Shown piece by piece: positions 16,398 to 24,396 of a stretch of DNA of 34,930 bases. The translations under genes and the position numbers were made by a program. Numbering within the stretch: the stretch's first letter is position 1; each line of letters starts with the position of its first letter. The stretch is from Verrucomicrobiia bacterium. GTDB lineage: Bacteria; Verrucomicrobiota; Verrucomicrobiia; Limisphaerales; UBA11358. The notes beneath the pieces are model-generated. The model was given only the letters and a program-made list of their open reading frames with translations, ran no database searches and was not told the origin of the DNA. The stretch spans positions 1 through 34,930 of the forward strand of contig JASHPN010000428.1 in NCBI GenBank assembly GCA_030038175.1. Direction: 5' to 3'.

Positions 16398-16631
16398 ATG
16401 CTCATCCTTTCGAGAAAATCGGGCGAAAGCATTGTCATCGCCGGGAACATTCGCGTCAAAGTAATGCGCGTGGAAGGCGATGTTGTGAAAATTGGCGTGG
16501 ACGCCCCGCCGTCAGTGCCCGTCCATCGGCAGGAAGTTTACGACGAGATCCAGCGCAGCAACCAGCAGGCGCTGACCCAGCCCGGCGCATCGCTGCCCAA
16601 ACTCGCCAAAACGGAAAAAACGCCGCAATAA
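16398..16631 (+). CDS. csrA: CsrA, translational regulator
   Basis: CsrA is a small dimeric RNA-binding protein that binds ANGGA motifs in mRNA leaders and usually blocks ribosome access. The 77 residues show the canonical MLILSRKSGESIVIAGNIRV start and VPVHRQEVYDEI, with the RNA-binding arginine at residue 44. A C-terminal tail of about 15 residues beyond the usual 61 (ending LPKLAKTEKTPQ) is longer than in E. coli and fits the FliW-regulated class, where the C-terminal extension binds FliW. It follows fliW by 11 bases. Confidence 0.97.
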   Translation: MLILSRKSGESIVIAGNIRVKVMRVEGDVVKIGVDAPPSVPVHRQEVYDEIQRSNQQALTQPGASLPKLAKTEKTPQ

Positions 16632-16968
16632 GCGCGATCAGATCCCGCCCGTTAGTCCGGCGCAGCCGCTATCTGAGCGCCCTGCCGCCGTCGTGCCGTA
16701 GCGGCGCTTTGGCGCGCCGCGAAGGCGGAAAGGGGCACCCGATAGTAGCCTGGGGCAGAGCGCGACTCTGGGACTGTCGCGCCGTAGCCTCTGGGCGAAG
16801 GCGGAAGCGCGCCGCCGCAGGTACAGTTCCATCAACCCTCAAGCCGCTAATTGCGACCTGCCGGGCCGTAGCTTTAGCTAAGGCCGGAGCCGCGCGCGAT
16901 AGCGCGAATCTGATATGCGGCCAATTTTACAGCCTCGTCCGCTTGATGCAAAGAATGGAGATTGACAA
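16632..16968 (+). repeat. Non-coding gap built of degenerate hairpin repeats
   Basis: This 337-bp gap has no supportable gene. It contains three related units with a CCGTAGC core, two of them reaching a GAAGGCGGA core: about 16693-16738, 16781-16820 and 16864-16905. The first is bounded by GTGCC (16693-16697) and GGCAC (16734-16738) and contains GCGGCGC (16701-16707) pairing with GCGCCGC (16714-16720). A further hairpin, GCGCGA (16760-16765) with TCGCGC (16777-16782), starts with GAGCGCGACT, the same 10-mer as copy B near 9543. The last 50 bases form the leader of the glycosyltransferase gene. Confidence 0.65.
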
Positions 16969-16973
16969 ATGGA
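16955..16973 (+). promoter_or_regulatory. Two ATGGA motifs, putative CsrA site at the glycosyltransferase start
   Basis: ATGGA occurs at 16955-16959, overlapping the GGAG ribosome binding site (16957-16960), and again at 16969-16973, spanning the ATG start. Two ANGGA motifs over the ribosome binding site and start codon are the known pattern for CsrA repression. The motif is short, so chance is possible. Confidence 0.4.
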
Positions 16974-19900
16974 CACCTTAATTCCGTCATGCACGGCAGA
17001 AGAACCCCCGTTGCCACAGCCGGAACTGCCGGCCTCCCCGGCGTCTCGCCCCGATGCAATTTCAGCGTTCAGAGACTGCGAATTCGTCCCTGAAGTTTGG
17101 GACGGCCCGGAGCCGCTCGTCACGGTGACCATTTCGACCTACAAGTCCGAGCGCTTTATGCGTGCGTGCCTGCAAAACCTTTCGCGCCAGACGATTTTCG
17201 ACCGTTGTGAAGTGATCGTGATTGACAGTGGTTCGCCGGAAAACGAGCGCGCCATTGTGGCGGAGTTTCAACAAAAATTCTCAAATATCCGTTACGTTCG
17301 CACGCCGCATGAGAATACCGGCGAGGCCTTTAACCGCGCCATGGCGCTCGCGCGCGGACGTTATTGGGTTTCTGTCCCCACGGACGACGGTCTGCGCGAC
17401 GATGCGCTGGAGATTTTCATGGCCGCCCTCGAGAAACATACCGATTGCGCGCTCGTGAATGCCAACACGGCATGGACAATCAAGCCGAACGACACATTTC
17501 CTTCCGCTCATGCCATTCGGACGGTCAACTACGGCCCTTATGCTCCGGTTCAAACACTGTTCTATTGCGTGACCGCCTGTGTGCCATTCTGGCGGACGGA
17601 AAGCCTTCGCCAGCTGGGCGGCTTTAGCGAAACGCTTCCTCGGGTAAATGACTACGAAATCGCGCTAAGAGTGATGGTGGCCGGACTCAAAATCGCGCAC
17701 GTGCCGGATACGTTAAGTTTGTTCTACCAAAATACCACCGGGATCACGCAAGCCAATAATAAGTCGGCGGAGGAATTTGTTCGCGTCATGAACGAGTACC
17801 GGGCAAACCTGGATATCTCGAAAATTTTTCAAGTTCCCGCGAACGATCCCAAAGCCGCAGCAAATGCCTGGGCCGCTTTGGGCAGCTATGCGTCGAATTT
17901 TTCCTTGCCCTGGCAGGACGAACCCTGTCAGCACTTCGATTTTGCCTTTGCCTGTCTTCACAAAGCGCTGGATCTGGACCCGGAAAACCGGGCCGCGGGA
18001 ACGAATTTAGTCGTTTTAAGCGACTATCTGAAGCGGCTGGATCCCGACGAGCCGGAGTTGGTACGTCGCTGGCCCGCCATGCGCGAGTGGATCAGGCTCT
18101 TCCGAATCGGCGCCGGCGCGATCCGGCCGTATGTCAAACATGCCGTCACGGGGCCGGTTTACCGCCATGACGAATGGTCGCACCGCCCCACACCCGAACA
18201 GTTGTCAGGCGAACCGGCGGCCTTGCGTCCATGGATTTCCAGGATAGACGGGCGGCATATTCATTTGAGCAAGGACCTGTTTCCGTCTCCATCCGGGTTC
18301 CGATTTGCGCCCGAAGAACTCCAGGCCGCCGGCAATCGGTTGCTGGATGTTTTAGGGCAATTGCCGCGGTTTTACGCGCATCTGGGCGGCGCGGGCGACG
18401 CCCTCCTGCTCATGGCGACCTTCTATGACCAAAGACCCGATGCGGTCATTTTCTCGTATCCCAACAGCGTCGGGGGAGCGAAGGCGCTCTTTGACGCATA
18501 CCCGAAACTATCCAAAATTTATTTTCTGTCGCAGTACGCCGAACCCTATTTTCATGCCGTCTTGCGCCAGGGCGTTCGACAACTGAAGAATTGCCTCGGC
18601 GCGGGCGCAACACCGCAACACGGTTACGATGACGAATGGAAGGCCAGCCTGGACATTGAGAAAAAATATCACGTCAACAAATATCCCCGCTGGGCCGCCG
18701 ATTTTTGGAAAAATGCCGCATCGCGGCGCGTTGCGCTTGCTCCCAAAGGCAGTTTGGCCGGAATGGTCGGCTCCAAACGCAATATTATCCTCCCGGAATA
18801 CTGGCCCAAAGTCATAGAACATCTGCTCGGGCGCGGATTCGAGCCGGTTATTTTGGGTGTTCCGGGTGAGGCGGCGGAGTTTCCCGCTCTCCCCGGTTGC
18901 ACGGACGCCCGCCGCGAGAATTTTACCGGCCAGATGCGCTGCATTGGCGAATGTGCGGGACTGGTCGGAGCCGATTCATGGGCCAAAACCTTTGCCGCGC
19001 TGGCCGGGATGCCGACGGTCGTATTTGAGCCGATTAAAGGACCCGACCTGGTCAACTGGAAAGATCCTTCCGACTGGGTGTTTATCGAACCGTGGCCCGA
19101 AATAAAAGTGGTTCGAACGCTCGACGATTTCCGTTCGGTTTTTGACGCTCACATTGCCAAAATTCCCGGCGCCATTTTGCCGGACGCTTCCAATGCCTCC
19201 CTTGTTTGGGAGGGTTCATTTTTGGATTACGGAAGCCTTTCTCATATTAACCGGGAATTGGCCTTCCGCCTGGCCGGCACGCTAAACTTGACGTGTGTTG
19301 GCCGAAATATTCCCGCAACCAATGCGGGAATGGATCCGCTGATGCGCGAATGCGCGCGGAAACTTTCGCCCAAAGCGCCTGCCGGCCCCGCCGTGACCGT
19401 GCGCCATCAATGGCCGCCCGACTGGTCGAAACCCGCCTCTGGTGCGCTGGTGGTCATTCAGCCGTGGGAATATGGCTCTTTGCCCAAAGCCTGGGTCGCG
19501 GCTGCCGCGAATGTGGATGAATTTTGGGTGCCCTCGCCGTTGGTGCGCGCCATGTACCTGAATGCGGGTATTGCGCCGGAAAAAGTGCGCGTCGTTCCCA
19601 ATGGCGTGGATACGCGTAAATTCCGCCCCGGTATCAAGCCGCTCACCCTGGCCACGAAGAAAAAATTTAAATTTCTCTTCGTCGGCGGCACCATTTTCCG
19701 CAAAGGCCCCGATATTCTCCTCGAAGCGTATTCCCGGGCCTTTACCGCCGCCGATGATGTCTGCCTCGTCATCAAGGATTTCGGCGGCGGCAACGTCTAT
19801 CGCGGGCAAACCGCGGAAACGGCCATCCGCGCCTTTCAACAAAAGCCCGGTTCGCCCGAACTCCTTTATCTCAACCAAGAGATCTCGGGCGGCCAAATGC

Positions 19901-22332
19901 CCGCGCTGTATGCGGCCTGCAACTGTCTGGTTCTTCCCTATCGCGGCGAAGGTTTCGGCATGCCGGTCCTTGAAGCCATGGCCTGCGGTTTGCCCGTCGT
20001 TGTGACCAAAGGCGGTGCCACGGACAGTTTTGTCCCCGACGAGGCCGGCTGGAAGATTTCATCAAAATATATCCGCCTGGGCGACCATGTCGGCGATATT
20101 CCTCTGGTTAAACCGGGATGGATGCTCGAGCCGAGCGTGGCGTATCTGGCCGAGATTTTCAAAGTGGCCGCCAAACATCCCGAGGAATGCCGGCGCCGGG
20201 GCGCCCATGGCCGTGCGGTTGCCGAAAGACTATACGATTGGAACGACATCGCCGCTGCGGTCGCGCATCGGTTAAAGGAACTGGCCCAACGCGCTCCCAT
20301 TTTGTCCGTGCCAAATGTTCCGGCGGTTTCGCAATCAAAACAGCCCGCCGTTCCCTCCGCCGCCCCGGCGCCGGATGTCGCGCGCGTGGGGCAATTGAAT
20401 GAAGCGCGTGAATTATTGGCCGGCGGAAGACACCAGGCTGCCTGGGATGCTGCCCTCGCTGCCATCGCGAAACGTCCCTTCCATCCCGAAGCTTTTCTGT
20501 TGCTGGCCGAAATAGCGCTGGCGGCCGGCGACCCAAACAGCGCCCGTCAATGCGCTCAAATCATCCGGGACATTGCGCCTGCCTGGAGTGCGCCAAAGAA
20601 ATTGAGATTGTCCAAAGAGGACGGGAAGTGCGCTAAACCGGAATGGCTGGTTCTGCCTGACGCTGTCAAAAGCCACAAAACCAGGCCAATGGCGCTCTCG
20701 GTGTGTCTCATCGTCAAAAACGAGGAAAAATTTCTGCCGCAATGCCTCCGGTCGGTTCGCGGTCTGGCCCAACAGCTCGTCGTGGTGGACACCGGTTCAA
20801 CGGACCGCACGGTTGAAATTGCAAAGGAATTTGGCGCGGAAGTTTTCGCGCACGCGTGGAACGACGATTTTTCCGCCGCCCGCAATGCCGCCCTGGAGCG
20901 CGCCACCGGCGACTGGGTTTTGATGCTGGATGCGGATGAAGAACTGCCGGCCGCGGAACATGCAAAACTGCTTGCGGACATGAAAAATTCCGCCGTCATG
21001 GCCTTTCGCATGCCCCTGGTAAACGCCGGGCGCGAATCTGCGGGTCGCAGTTTTGTGCCCCGGCTTTTTCGGAATGTGCCCGGCGCTTATTTTTCAGGAC
21101 GCATCCACGAGCAGATTTTTGCCTCCCTGCTGCCATTTTGTCCGCTCTGGGGATTGAAAACCGGCATGAACGATGCCCTCATTTTGCATCACGGCTACAA
21201 TGACCAAATCACTCGTGATCGAAATAAAGTGGAGCGAAATTTAAAACTCCTGCGCCAGGCCAATGAAGAAAATCCCGGCGACTTCAACTTGTTGATGAAT
21301 CTGGGCCTTGAACTGGTCCGTTCCGACAGTTTGGAGGAGGGCTTGGCCAAATATCGCGAAGCGTTTCAGCTTATGTCGCAATTGCCTCCGCGGGATGTTG
21401 CCCCCGAATTACGCGAAGCCCTGTTGACGCAGTTCACCAGCCACCTTTACAAAATTCGCGCCCATCAGGAAGTTCTGCAAATGCTGACCTCCCCGCTGGC
21501 GGCCGATGGCGGCCTTACGGCCTCCCTGCATCTGGCGCTCGCCCTCTCGCATTTTGAGTTGGGCCAGTATCCCCAGGCCGCGGAACAAATCCGCCAGTGT
21601 CTGGCCAAACGCGGCCAGCCCGCCCTTTCGCCCATCAACACGGATATTTTGACCGCCATGCCCCATCATTGCCTGGCAATGTCACTGGCCCGGATGAATG
21701 ATGTGCCCGGGGCGGAGGCTGCGTTTAAGGCCGCGCTTGTGGAACCCGGCCCGATCGAGAATGTGAAACTCGATTACGCAAAATTTCTCGCCGCGACGAA
21801 TCGCTCGGTCGAGGCCCTGCGTCAGTTGCACGAGACGGTGGCCGCCAATTGCCGCAACGGCGCCTTCTGGCGCGCCGGCGCTGAAATCGCCCTGGCCCGT
21901 CCTGAATTTTTAACTTTTGCGCGCGATTGGACCGGGGAAGCCATGCGTTATGTGGCGAGCGATCCCGTCGTTGTCGCGCAACGCGCCGAAGCCTTCATGT
22001 TGAACGGCGATACCGCGGGAGCGCGCGCATTATGGGAACAGGTGTTGAGCCACGGACCGCAGCCGCGCGCCCTGGCCGCGCTCATTTTGTGCCAGGCCAT
22101 TGAATCCGAAAGCACTTATGCCCCCGACGAAGGGGCCGATGAACATGCGGTGAGCCGGGCATTCATTGGCTGGTATCAACGCCTGATTGCCATGCGGTCA
22201 AAGGCCGTCATCGAGAGGCTCAACGAACAATTGGACAAACTCTCCCGCGCCCTGCCCACCGCCGCCCAAAAAATCGAAAAGGCCCTCGCCGAGACGCGAA
22301 CGCAACCGGCGAATACGCCGGTGACACAATAG
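16969..22332 (+). CDS. Multi-domain glycosyltransferase (GT2, GT9-like, GT4, GT2) with TPR repeats
   Basis: The 1787-residue product lacks a signal peptide and membrane helices, so it should be cytoplasmic. Modules in order are a GT2 domain (about 50-260; TDD at 138-140 in the DxD position), a helical stretch (about 320-380), a GT9/heptosyltransferase-like domain (about 466-735; HLGGAGDALLL, then PEYWPKVIEHLLGRGFEPVI), a GT4 domain (about 810-1105; VVPNGVDTRKF, FVGGTIFRKGPDILLEAY and EGFGMPVLE with the EX7E glutamates at 994 and 1002), a short TPR-like segment (about 1138-1208), a second GT2 (from 1241; LIVKNEE, DTGSTDRT, DADEE with DxD at 1321-1323) and C-terminal TPR-like repeats (about 1410-1720). 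It follows csrA, which suggests a role in glycosylating flagellar or other surface proteins. Substrate is unknown. Confidence 0.9.
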   Translation: MDTLIPSCTAEEPPLPQPELPASPASRPDAISAFRDCEFVPEVWDGPEPLVTVTISTYKSERFMRACLQNLSRQTIFDRCEVIVIDSGSPENERAIVAEFQQKFSNIRYVRTPHENTGEAFNRAMALARGRYWVSVPTDDGLRDDALEIFMAALEKHTDCALVNANTAWTIKPNDTFPSAHAIRTVNYGPYAPVQTLFYCVTACVPFWRTESLRQLGGFSETLPRVNDYEIALRVMVAGLKIAHVPDTLSLFYQNTTGITQANNKSAEEFVRVMNEYRANLDISKIFQVPANDPKAAANAWAALGSYASNFSLPWQDEPCQHFDFAFACLHKALDLDPENRAAGTNLVVLSDYLKRLDPDEPELVRRWPAMREWIRLFRIGAGAIRPYVKHAVTGPVYRHDEWSHRPTPEQLSGEPAALRPWISRIDGRHIHLSKDLFPSPSGFRFAPEELQAAGNRLLDVLGQLPRFYAHLGGAGDALLLMATFYDQRPDAVIFSYPNSVGGAKALFDAYPKLSKIYFLSQYAEPYFHAVLRQGVRQLKNCLGAGATPQHGYDDEWKASLDIEKKYHVNKYPRWAADFWKNAASRRVALAPKGSLAGMVGSKRNIILPEYWPKVIEHLLGRGFEPVILGVPGEAAEFPALPGCTDARRENFTGQMRCIGECAGLVGADSWAKTFAALAGMPTVVFEPIKGPDLVNWKDPSDWVFIEPWPEIKVVRTLDDFRSVFDAHIAKIPGAILPDASNASLVWEGSFLDYGSLSHINRELAFRLAGTLNLTCVGRNIPATNAGMDPLMRECARKLSPKAPAGPAVTVRHQWPPDWSKPASGALVVIQPWEYGSLPKAWVAAAANVDEFWVPSPLVRAMYLNAGIAPEKVRVVPNGVDTRKFRPGIKPLTLATKKKFKFLFVGGTIFRKGPDILLEAYSRAFTAADDVCLVIKDFGGGNVYRGQTAETAIRAFQQKPGSPELLYLNQEISGGQMPALYAACNCLVLPYRGEGFGMPVLEAMACGLPVVVTKGGATDSFVPDEAGWKISSKYIRLGDHVGDIPLVKPGWMLEPSVAYLAEIFKVAAKHPEECRRRGAHGRAVAERLYDWNDIAAAVAHRLKELAQRAPILSVPNVPAVSQSKQPAVPSAAPAPDVARVGQLNEARELLAGGRHQAAWDAALAAIAKRPFHPEAFLLLAEIALAAGDPNSARQCAQIIRDIAPAWSAPKKLRLSKEDGKCAKPEWLVLPDAVKSHKTRPMALSVCLIVKNEEKFLPQCLRSVRGLAQQLVVVDTGSTDRTVEIAKEFGAEVFAHAWNDDFSAARNAALERATGDWVLMLDADEELPAAEHAKLLADMKNSAVMAFRMPLVNAGRESAGRSFVPRLFRNVPGAYFSGRIHEQIFASLLPFCPLWGLKTGMNDALILHHGYNDQITRDRNKVERNLKLLRQANEENPGDFNLLMNLGLELVRSDSLEEGLAKYREAFQLMSQLPPRDVAPELREALLTQFTSHLYKIRAHQEVLQMLTSPLAADGGLTASLHLALALSHFELGQYPQAAEQIRQCLAKRGQPALSPINTDILTAMPHHCLAMSLARMNDVPGAEAAFKAALVEPGPIENVKLDYAKFLAATNRSVEALRQLHETVAANCRNGAFWRAGAEIALARPEFLTFARDWTGEAMRYVASDPVVVAQRAEAFMLNGDTAGARALWEQVLSHGPQPRALAALILCQAIESESTYAPDEGADEHAVSRAFIGWYQRLIAMRSKAVIERLNEQLDKLSRALPTAAQKIEKALAETRTQPANTPVTQ

Positions 22333-22418
22333 CCCGAAAAGGCGAGACGAGATTTCCCAATCCAGCGCGCATGGCCTGAGGAACTGTTTCACCGTTCGGT
22401 CTCGCAAGACTCGTCCAA

Positions 22419-22472
22419 TGATTGTCCCTCTCCCAGCGGAAGAGGGCAGGGGTGAGGGAGAATCGTTCGAGT
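22419..22472 (+). repeat. REP-like hairpin repeat, copy 4
   Basis: TCCCTCTCCCAGCGGAAGAG starts at 22425 and is followed by GGCAGGGGTGAGGGAGAATC. It matches copy 3 closely, including the flanking ATTG/CAATT on the left and TCGTTCGAG on the right. It lies in the 183-bp gap between the convergent glycosyltransferase and the 444-residue gene, where it might also act as a weak transcription stop. Confidence 0.75.
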
Positions 22473-22515
22473 CACCTTTGTCACCGGGAGAGCCCAAAAT
22501 GATCTTTGCCCCAAC

Positions 22516-23850
22516 TCAATTGTCCAAAACCCAATCGCCGTTGGTATATTCAATCATACCGTTTTTATCGTGCCGCGATTCCTGGCCGCCGTCGTCTCTT
22601 TCGTTCCAGCCGATGGAATAAAGCAAAAACTTTCCATCCGCCGTGCGGCGATAACGCATTGGCTTGCCGCCAATGATGTCGTGTGGAATAGTCTCCATGT
22701 ACCTTGGCGTAAGCGCGTCCAATGTCTTCGGATATTCACCGTGGGCCAAACGGTAACGCTCCAGCGCACACCCAATTAGAGCTTCGTTCACGAGCGTTTG
22801 ATCGTAGGCCGTCGTTTGCCAGGCGTGTGTCAAATCAGGGGTATCAATGCCTGCCAGGATTTCATCGGCCGAAAAATCGTTAGTTTCAAGCGCATCGTAC
22901 TTGCGTTTCCATTCGTCCATTTTATCCGGTGAGATGATTCCAGCCGTCGGATCAAATGCGCCAACTGCTTGCTGATCCAATTCAGTGACTGTGACCATGC
23001 CCTGGAGCAATCCCCGCCGAAGCCGGATTGACCTTGTTTCGGTTAATATACTTGTTTCACTCAAATTACAGCTATGGGCGTTTTCTGCATGAATGGCGTT
23101 GATCAAGAGCGGGGGCAGGCGGATTGGCTGAAGTTGTTTCCGTAGGCATTCCAATTGTTGTTCGTCCCACGCGTGCGTTTTTAAACCTGCCTCGATCACG
23201 GGGGTATAATAACCCCCTGTGATCGAGATGTTGATCATCGTGGTAATGAGCAGCATAGGTTTGCCCGAAGGTGGGAGATTCAAGACGTTGCGAAATTGAT
23301 CGAGGAAAGCGATTTCATTCAACGCATCTGCCGGCTTGCCCAGCAATAAATCACATTTTGCGCGCAAGGTGAGATTTAGCGAAAAGTATCGGAAGGCGAC
23401 GAAAGCCGGTATGGGCGTCTCATGCGGAACGGAGTAATCGCCATTCAATCTAGCGTATGGGCGTTTCAGCGCTTCGCGGACGAGGTCAAGTTGCGGATTG
23501 AACCGGTCGCTCCAGGTTAAATAATTCTTTGCCTGAACCTGGTTCGTGAGTATTTCCAGGCTGTTACGATTGGTGCAAAGGCCCCAAATCTCATCATGTT
23601 GGGTCGTTGCCGAAAAGTTCGGGAAATAACCAAACCAGTCCTGCATCTTCGGGGCGCTAAAGAAATTCTGGTCATCCGGGACTGGCGGTGGCACATAGGC
23701 TTTCCAGTCAAGCGCCACGCCCTGGCCCTCAACCTCGCGCCGACACTTTTCCCATGCTTGTTGGCCGCGCCGCTCGCTTTCACGGCTTGCCAGCCAAAGC
23801 AGTGCGAGGAGGCCGCAAAGTAGAATGGATGCCCAGACTAAGACTTTCAC
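22516..23850 (-). CDS. Membrane-anchored protein of unknown function with pseudopilin-like C terminus
   Basis: The 444-residue protein starts at GTG 23850 with an N-terminal membrane helix (VLVWASILLCGLLALLWLAS), probably a signal anchor, and the rest outside the membrane. The body is helical and unassigned. The last 80 residues (YRLAHGEYPKTLDALTPRYM, then PMRYRRTADGKFLLYSIGWN and ERDDGG) match the C-terminal pattern of type II pseudopilins such as GspG, where an aspartate-rich loop may bind calcium. I recall similar proteins as a recurring group in Verrucomicrobiota and Planctomycetota. It is divergent from the RodZ-like gene with only 47 bases between. Confidence 0.8.
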   Translation of the reverse strand: MKVLVWASILLCGLLALLWLASRESERRGQQAWEKCRREVEGQGVALDWKAYVPPPVPDDQNFFSAPKMQDWFGYFPNFSATTQHDEIWGLCTNRNSLEILTNQVQAKNYLTWSDRFNPQLDLVREALKRPYARLNGDYSVPHETPIPAFVAFRYFSLNLTLRAKCDLLLGKPADALNEIAFLDQFRNVLNLPPSGKPMLLITTMINISITGGYYTPVIEAGLKTHAWDEQQLECLRKQLQPIRLPPLLINAIHAENAHSCNLSETSILTETRSIRLRRGLLQGMVTVTELDQQAVGAFDPTAGIISPDKMDEWKRKYDALETNDFSADEILAGIDTPDLTHAWQTTAYDQTLVNEALIGCALERYRLAHGEYPKTLDALTPRYMETIPHDIIGGKPMRYRRTADGKFLLYSIGWNERDDGGQESRHDKNGMIEYTNGDWVLDN

Positions 23851-23897
23851 CGGTCGTTGCTTTACATGATTGCCAACTTCCCGTCAAACGCCTTAAA

Positions 23898-24392
23898 ATG
23901 CGCGAAATGCCTACGGTTGCCGAACAGCTCCGCGCAGCGCGCGAAGCTAAAAAACTCACGATTGAGCAGGTCGCGGAATCTACCAAAATCCGCACCGACC
24001 ATATCCGCGCCCTCGAAGAAGGAAATTACAACGTCTTTTCCGCGCCCATCTATATCCGCGGTTCGGTGAAAAACTATGCGACGTTGCTCAAGCTTGATCT
24101 GCCTAAAATCATGGCCGATTTGGACCGCGAACTGAAAGGAACGGCGAATTTCAGCGAACCGCCCCCGCTCGTGGAATCGTCAAGGACGCCCGTGGACCAC
24201 GCCATGTATTGGCTTTCCAAACTCAATTGGAAGGTTGGCGGCGTGGCCGCGGTGGTCGTCGGCATCGTGCTGGTTTTTGTTTTGGGCCACGTGGCCTTCC
24301 GGCATCTGCGCAGTCACCGGCATCCTCCCAAATTGCCGCCCGCCGTCTATCAATCCTCCGATACAGACCAAACGCTGCCGCTGAAGCATTAA
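23898..24392 (+). CDS. Short RodZ-like protein: HTH plus one membrane helix
   Basis: From ATG 23898 (or ATG 23907) the product has 164 residues. Residues 5-70 form a Cro/C1-type HTH of the RodZ family (VAEQLRAAREAKKLTIEQVA, then RALEEGNYNVFSAPIYIRGS, VKNYATLLKLDL). A basic linker precedes one membrane helix (about 113-133, VGGVAAVVVGIVLVFVLGHV). In RodZ the HTH binds MreB and helps keep rod shape. The periplasmic domain common in E. coli RodZ is missing; only 30 residues follow the helix. It may be a minimal RodZ or another membrane-bound regulator. The end converges on mqnC with a 4-base gap. Confidence 0.85.
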   Translation: MREMPTVAEQLRAAREAKKLTIEQVAESTKIRTDHIRALEEGNYNVFSAPIYIRGSVKNYATLLKLDLPKIMADLDRELKGTANFSEPPPLVESSRTPVDHAMYWLSKLNWKVGGVAAVVVGIVLVFVLGHVAFRHLRSHRHPPKLPPAVYQSSDTDQTLPLKH

Positions 24393-24396
24393 GATT

